Assembly (NCBI GenBank): GCA_958299035.1
Contig: CATQJL010000223.1
Location: 79,687,322 to 79,751,321, forward strand
Reading direction: 5' to 3'
DNA length: 64,000 nucleotides
Source of the DNA: Cylicocyclus nassatus
Taxonomy: Eukaryota > Nematoda > Chromadorea > Rhabditida > Strongylidae
Part shown: in pieces, positions 59,117 to 64,000 of the stretch
Layout of the letters: the number at the start of each line of letters is the position of its first letter
How positions within the stretch are numbered: the stretch's first letter is position 1
Notes under the pieces: generated by a model
The model's input: only the letters and a program-made list of their open reading frames with translations
Database searches by the model: none
What the model was told of the DNA's origin: nothing
Made by a program: the position numbers and the translations under genes

Positions 59117-59410
59117 TCTCTACAAATTAGGTGAGGTGAGTCTAGTGTGTTTTCACGAAAGTGACCTTCTTCAGCACTAGGTTTACAGAGTATAGGTTCT
59201 AGAAATGGGCGGGTTTTAGTGTGAAGGTATGGAAATTCATTAATCTCTAGTTTTTTGAGTGTTTGCTGATAATGATGACATAACTGTCAACCAAAGGCAC
59301 ATTTTTTACTAAAAAAAACATAAACGTGTAACAACGATAAGCACGCTTAAACAAACGCGTTCGCTCACGTTGCCGTTGGTGCTGATAACGATGTCAATCC
59401 ACAGCACATT

Positions 59411-59616
59411 TTTTACTATTAGCTTGCTCCACTTCGCTCTTACAATGTGTTGTTTTATGGGTCACCGGAGCAAGTGCTTTTTAGAGCCGGGAAGCAAAGA
59501 AGCCTTAACATGCTTTATACCATTCGAAGGACCGTCGCCTTTTTTCTAGGTCTTCTGTGTCGCGAGATGTGAGGGATTTTATGTACTTCAAAAATCAACT
59601 GATTCTGTGTCCTCAC
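59411..59616 (+). repeat. Direct repeat, left copy
   Basis: Matches 60442-60677: TTTACTATTAGCTTGCTCCA, GTCACCGGAGCAAGTGCTTT, TGCTTTATACCATTCGAA and TCAAAAATCAACTGATT occur in both, with short deletions here. Confidence 0.8.
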
Positions 59617-59761
59617 TTTTTGCGCTCCAAATGAATGCTACGAGAAAGCCGATGGTCCACGTTTGTTAGTGAAGACTTGCTCAACATAGATAGTTAATCA
59701 GCAGTGATTAGGTCTTCGTGTGGCAGAAATCTGCTGGTGAAAATGTACATGTTTTCAGATA

Positions 59762-60439
59762 AAATGGTTAGTCATAAATAGCTACAAGGTTTTCACCTTA
59801 TATCTCAGAAAAAAGTGCAAACGAGTCATGAACAAAACATTTATTAAGTAACAACTGGTACATTACCAATCATAGGTTACTTCTCGATTCGGCCACCTTT
59901 GGCACGGACGACAGCGCGCTTGGGAAAGGCGTCAATGACCAAACGCAGGAGTGCGTCGTCGATTTCGTCCCATTCTCGGATGAGCGCTGCCTTCAGAGAA
60001 TCCAAATTGGGGTGGGGAGTGGCGCAGGCCTCGCTCTTAAGGTAGGTTCAAATCCGGTGACGATGCCGGCCATTCTTCTGCCGGGATGAAGTCGGAGAGT
60101 TCGCTCTTGCACCACGCTTGGACGACCTTGGCCTTGTGGGCAGGCGCCAAATCTTGCTGGAATGTCGGGGGGCCGTTGAAGTGAGAATTCGCCCACGGGG
60201 TAGAGCATCGTCTTCAGATAGTAATCTTTGTCGATTTTGACGCCCGGGCCGGCTAGGCCGGCCGGCTTTGTGCAGACGAACGATAGCGGAACGATCAGGA
60301 GAAGGCTTCATCATTTCACTATAAATGGACCAAATTTTACATTCTAAATTGAAAAGTCGACAAAACTGGCGCGCTATGTGCGCGATAGAATGTACGCTAA
60401 CTGCAGTAAGTCTTGTCGCTATAATTATGGCCAACCCTG
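59762..60439 (-). mobile_element. Internally deleted mariner-type element
   Basis: The minus-strand 5' end CAGGGTTGGCCATAATTATA (60439 downward, TA outside) pairs loosely with ATGGTTAGTCATAAATAGCT at 59764, giving terminal inverted repeats. Between them only the C-terminal half of a transposase remains. Confidence 0.7.
59877..60300 (-). pseudogene. Mariner/Tc1-type transposase, C-terminal remnant
   Basis: In three minus-strand pieces separated by frameshifts: PGVKIDKDYYLKTMLYP, then FQQDLAPAHKAKVVQAWCKS and EEWPASSPDLN, then HPNLDSLKAALIREWDEIDD and AKGGRIEK before the stop. QQDLAPAHKA and SSPDLN contain the second and third catalytic aspartates of a DDD transposase. The N-terminal DNA-binding part and first aspartate are absent. 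Inactive. Confidence 0.85.
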
Positions 60440-60441
60440 TA

Positions 60442-60677
60442 TTTACTATTAGCTTGCTCCACCCAGCTCCACCAATGTATTGGCTTTTATCGGTCACCGG
60501 AGCAAGTGCTTTTTAGAGCTGGGAAGCAAAGTAGCCTTAGCGAAGAGCCTTGCTTTATACCATTCGAAAGCGATCATGGAGAATCGACGTAGACTGTCGC
60601 CTTTTTTCTGGTCTTCTGTGTCGCGAGATATGAGGGATTTTATGTACTTCAAAAATCAACTGATTTTGTGTCCTCAC
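60442..60677 (+). repeat. Direct repeat, right copy
   Basis: Longer version of 59411-59616; it starts directly at the TA flanking the mariner-type element. Confidence 0.8.
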
Positions 60678-61170
60678 CGTCGCAATATACCCAAAAGATT
60701 TGTAACTTCGATACAAAGAAGTGTTGATTATGTTACTAAAATAAGATTGATTAATTTTCATGGAACTATAGCACTTGGGAACGTATTTATAAATGCTCGG
60801 AAAGAGTTTGTGCTTCTGTAGATGCTTTTTTGATAAATAAATGATATGAATAAACGTAAATACCGTTTCTTTTGTATATGAGTGTACTTGTTGTTTGAGG
60901 TACTTAGCCTGCAAAATATTTTGATAACGATTTTTATTTTATATTCTCAGAGTAGAATACCAATTTCAGCCAAGGTGAAGGGGGTCATTCGGAGTTTGGT
61001 CTCAAAGTAAAGGGGGTAAGATCTACCACTCCCCCTATCGCAACTATGTAATTTACGAGACTAGGCTCAGCCAAGTTTTTTCGAAATCCAGCGCTCATTG
61101 TTTGTCTAGTCGTTTGTTTGATCAAGACAACTTTGTTAAACTAATACGTTTGTTGGGCGCATCATCGAAT
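60678..61170. other. Unassigned spacer
   Basis: No feature seen; 61171-61196 is an AATAAATAAATAAAT run bordering the RTE fragment. Confidence 0.3.
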
Positions 61171-61196
61171 GCATAAATAAATAAATAAATAAAATA

Positions 61197-62870
61197 ATCC
61201 TATCGAAACCGAATGCTGTCCGGTTCTTCATCGACATGATAGCATGACGAACCTCGGAAGGAAGAACAGACGGCGCGGCATACTCGTCCTCTTTGAGATG
61301 GCATGGCGGAAGGTGGAGGTGGCTCGCAAAGAGAACTGAGTAGAAGTCGTGGATGCTTCTCCATCGACATTCGGGAAGCAATTGTGGTTTTGTCAGGACG
61401 ACGAGGTGCGGTCATCTTTGTCTTGAAGTTGACGAAGCTTCGGCGGGCGTTGCGTATACTTCTTCCAGCCTCCGCGGCGTCAACCATCACTGCTATTCTT
61501 CTCTTCGTCTTCTCTTATCGCTTTTCTGCATCGCTTCGCAAGCTCGGACGTCAGTCGGTATTGCCTGTGGCTGTGCGCGTCCACGTTGGCGTATCAACTC
61601 CAGTCTCCGTGTTGAGACGTCTCTCGTACTTCTTAGACTCTAAGGTTTGGCACAATCGTGAAGATGTTGTACGAACCGTTCGTATCCTTCGTCGGTGTTG
61701 TCGATCACAGTATTTCTCCAGAAGGCGGATATCGAGGGAAACAGATTCCAATTGACGGTATTCATGGGACGATGTTTTCTGAACTTTACAGCTCTCTCTC
61801 CATTCCCTGGGAAGTAAAACTTGGACGTGAGGCGATGGTCTGATTTTTTGTAGAACTTCGGAACAACAAAGTTCGGTCAGGCAATAGCTTCTGTTGACGG
61901 TTATGTGGTCAGTCTCGTTATGATACTCTCCACCGGAAGATTCTCAGGTCCACCGTTAGGAAGGAGTTTTTTTAAACTATGATTTTCCACGGGTGGTCTT
62001 CGTCGTCAGGATAAACTTAAACGGTCTTTTCCCTTGTTTGTTCCACGCAGTCCACGGGTCTCGATATAAGTTCTGCAGGCAATCTTTTGACTCCAATCTT
62101 TGCGTTAAAATCACCCACGATGATCTTGTAGAAGGTGTGGGTTTCTCTTTAGAGCTTGTCTAAGTTCATACAAAATGCCTTGAGTTCGTCCTCGTCGTAC
62201 CTGGATGTTGGGGCATGCGCAATGAAGACGGTGAAGGCCGAGATTGGTCGTATCTTGATATTCGTAAGCGTCCGATTCGAATTGTGAGTTGTTCGAAAGA
62301 ATCGACGTTCATGGCTAAACTCGTGTTGACAAGGACTCTCACTCCACCTATTCCTTTGCTGTCGCATATTCCTAGAAACAGTTTTTCTCCGGTCTCAAAA
62401 GTGGCGTTCAACGGGTATGCCTCCTTGTCTTAGTGAGTCCGATGACGTCGTACTTGATCTTCCTTGCTTCCATCATGAGGTCTTCGATAGATGCGTCCAA
62501 TGATAGCTTCCTTGCGTCGTAAGTACAAATCATCATATTTTCCGCCTCATTTTCGGCAGCCAAGTTCGCCTTTCAAACCTTGTCCCCACTGGCGCTGCCT
62601 TACTAGTGGCTCTTCCAAGAACGAAGGCGTTCTCCATATTATCGCTGTGTCGAACAAGAATTTATTTGCAGGGGTAGCTTATTGGGCTCACAACCCCCGC
62701 GAGGGACGATCGGAGTTTATTTGTTAAAGGAAACTCCGAACTCACCTTTCTACGCACTTACCCAGAAAATCAGAATGCAAGCTTTTAGTGGAGGCAGGGA
62801 GTTTTTCCCCTGGCTCCGCTTGCCTATCAGAGCAGGCGCGGGGTCGCTTTGGCTCACATCAAAATAACTC
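61197..62870 (-). mobile_element. Degraded RTE LINE fragment lacking its 3' part
   Basis: From 62.87 kb downward on the minus strand: a leader with CTGGGTAAGTGCGTAGAAAG, endonuclease pieces (HAPTSRYDEDELKAFCMNL at 62215, [14 protein letters not shown] near 62110), the linker (AAEAGRSIRNARRSFVNFKT), and the start of the reverse transcriptase (PSEVRHAIMSMKNRTAFGFD) ending abruptly at 61197 against an ATAAA repeat. It is a different RTE lineage from the copies at 28.6 and 37.6 kb. Confidence 0.75.
61200..62640 (-). pseudogene. RTE endonuclease and reverse transcriptase start, many frameshifts
   Basis: No frame stays open for more than about 100 codons, but motifs follow the RTE order: [51 protein letters not shown]. 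The catalytic FADD region is missing. An old copy. Confidence 0.7.
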
Positions 62871-63284
62871 TACAATAGGGTCGAGATATCGACTAGATTG
62901 TTAGGCCAAAAGACTTCAACTCCCCTATTGAATGAACAGCTTGACTTCCTTCACTGCCTTGATCTTGAGTTTTGATATCATTTCTATCATACTCGTTGTT
63001 AAGTTGTCATTACGTGTTTTGTTGCAGTGTATGGAGGCAATCGAAGTTGTATTGTTGAGCGACTGATAGCGCTGGTATAAGGAGTAGCAGATTCCGAAAA
63101 GAGCGGATTGCTATGGTACGCTTATTTCCAAACTACAGCAACGAGTGAAAACACCAGTAGTTCGCGCAGGTCTTTCAGCGAATTCTCCAACCAATGAAGA
63201 TTTACCAAGCTTAAAAAACGAGTAGAGCGAGCTCATAATCGCAATGAGCGGAAGGCGATAAGCGGCAGTGAGGGGGCTACTATA
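62871..63284. other. Unassigned spacer
   Basis: No feature recognised. Confidence 0.3.
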
Positions 63285-63830
63285 AGTGACAACTCAGACA
63301 TCGAAGGCTCTCAGCCGGCAGCCACAAAGCCACCGCCAAAACCCCCACTAAGAACGCCGTGCCCTCATCGTCGCCACTTTCGCTTTCCGCTGAAAACCTT
63401 ATAGCATCCGCTCGCTGCCTACTCAGACAATCACAGGCTCTCAGCCGGCAGACACAAAGCCACCGCGAAAACCCACCAAAAGTGCGGTGGCCTCATCGCC
63501 TCACTATCGCTTCCCGCTGAGAACTGGCAGCGAGCGGGCTGCTATAAAGCCTTCAGCGCGAAGCGAAAAGCCTTCAGCGCGGAGCGAAAGCGGCGGTTTC
63601 GCTTCGCGCTGAAGGCTTTATAGCAGTCCGCTCGCTGCCAGTTCTCAGCGGGAAACGACAGCGAGGCGATGAGGCCACCGCGCTTTTGCTGGGTCTTCGC
63701 GGTGGCTTTGTTGCCGCCGGCTGGGAGCCTGTGATTGTCTGAGTACTTTAGCGTGCCGCCCAGCGCCATATTTGTAGTGGCTCGCTTCTACATTTCTCAG
63801 CTGGAAACGACAGCGAGGCGATAAGGCTGA
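63285..63830. mobile_element. CTCAG-related element with a second copy inserted in it
   Basis: The left outer part (ACTCAGACATCGAAGGCTCT, CAGCCGGCAG, ACAAAGCCACCG) and the right outer part (CTGGAAACGACAGCGAGGCG) resemble the two ends of the inner element 63422-63743, which is TA-flanked. The outer element is decayed. Confidence 0.5.
63422..63743. mobile_element. CTCAG family MITE, copy 4 (variant ends)
   Basis: CTCAGACAATCACAGGCTCT at the left and GAGCCTGTGATTGTCTGAG at the right, TA on both sides (63420-63421, 63744-63745). The arms pair fully around a centre of AAGCCTTCAGCGCG repeats. First 11 bp agree with the other CTCAG copies; the GC-rich part differs. Confidence 0.75.
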
Positions 63831-64000
63831 CAGAAGTAGGTTTATGAGGAATTTGATTGTTCCAAATTAAAATTCGTGCAGATATATAAGTTTATTAAGG
63901 TTTTCTTACAACTCCATACACTGCGAGGACAAACAGTCACTAGCTAATCATATGAAGTCAATCTGTTGCCCTTCATTGCGTTTTCATATGCTTTCTCAAA

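Overview
The window looks like non-coding, repeat-saturated DNA from a parasitic nematode, most likely a clade V strongylid (hookworm-like). This is inferred from three signs: the RTE-type and CR1-type LINE proteins, the nematode-style TTTTCAG splice acceptors, and the many palindromic TIR elements. No confidently host-encoded gene was found, and no rRNA, true tRNA gene, operon or CRISPR array. Almost everything that can be explained is transposon, and much of it is nested.

Layout. 0-4.4 kb: two long foldback elements, one with exon-like splice signals inside. 4.4-10 kb: small TIR elements with TA or TTA target duplications, an ATCGAT-rich tandem array, and a Helitron-like element with a CTGT microsatellite. 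10.5-15.1 kb: a hAT-type element with an 8-bp target duplication, then a minus-strand, 5'-truncated CR1-type LINE split by a foldback element that itself carries a second Helitron-like family with a 148-bp GT run. 15.8-17.5 kb: palindromes and TA-flanked elements. 18-21.8 kb and 41.1-43.7 kb: two diverged copies of one long repeat, each with private insertions. 21.9-24 kb: a TIR element hosting a Helitron-like element with an internal inverted duplication.

26.5-35.1 kb: a plus-strand CR1-type LINE (ORF1, broken ORF2, 3' UTR, heptamer tail) interrupted by a TA-flanked MITE and by a near full-length RTE LINE with a 14-bp target duplication. 37.6-39.6 kb: a second, 5'-truncated RTE copy on the minus strand with a perfect 12-bp target duplication and an internal inverted duplication. 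42-55 kb: three copies of a GGCCCGTAGTAAA-ended element carrying correctly spaced tRNA-like A and B boxes, two TTAA-flanked elements, and mariner-type long palindromes including a three-level nest at 50.5-53.5 kb. 56.9-59.1 kb: an unrecognised protein gene, broken by frameshifts and by a TA-flanked palindromic element. 59.7-60.4 kb: a mariner/Tc1-type transposase remnant. 61.2-62.9 kb: a degraded RTE fragment. 63.3-63.8 kb: a TIR element inserted into its own kind.

How the parts relate. The RTE and CR1 elements are the only protein-coding mobile elements with substantial open frames. The TIR elements are non-autonomous and would depend on transposases encoded elsewhere (Tc1/mariner, PIF/Harbinger, hAT and TTAA types, judged by target duplications), and the Helitron-like elements on an outside Rep-helicase. 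All element boundaries were set by eye from repeat ends and target duplications, so most are good to a few bases where a duplication is quoted and to tens of bases elsewhere.
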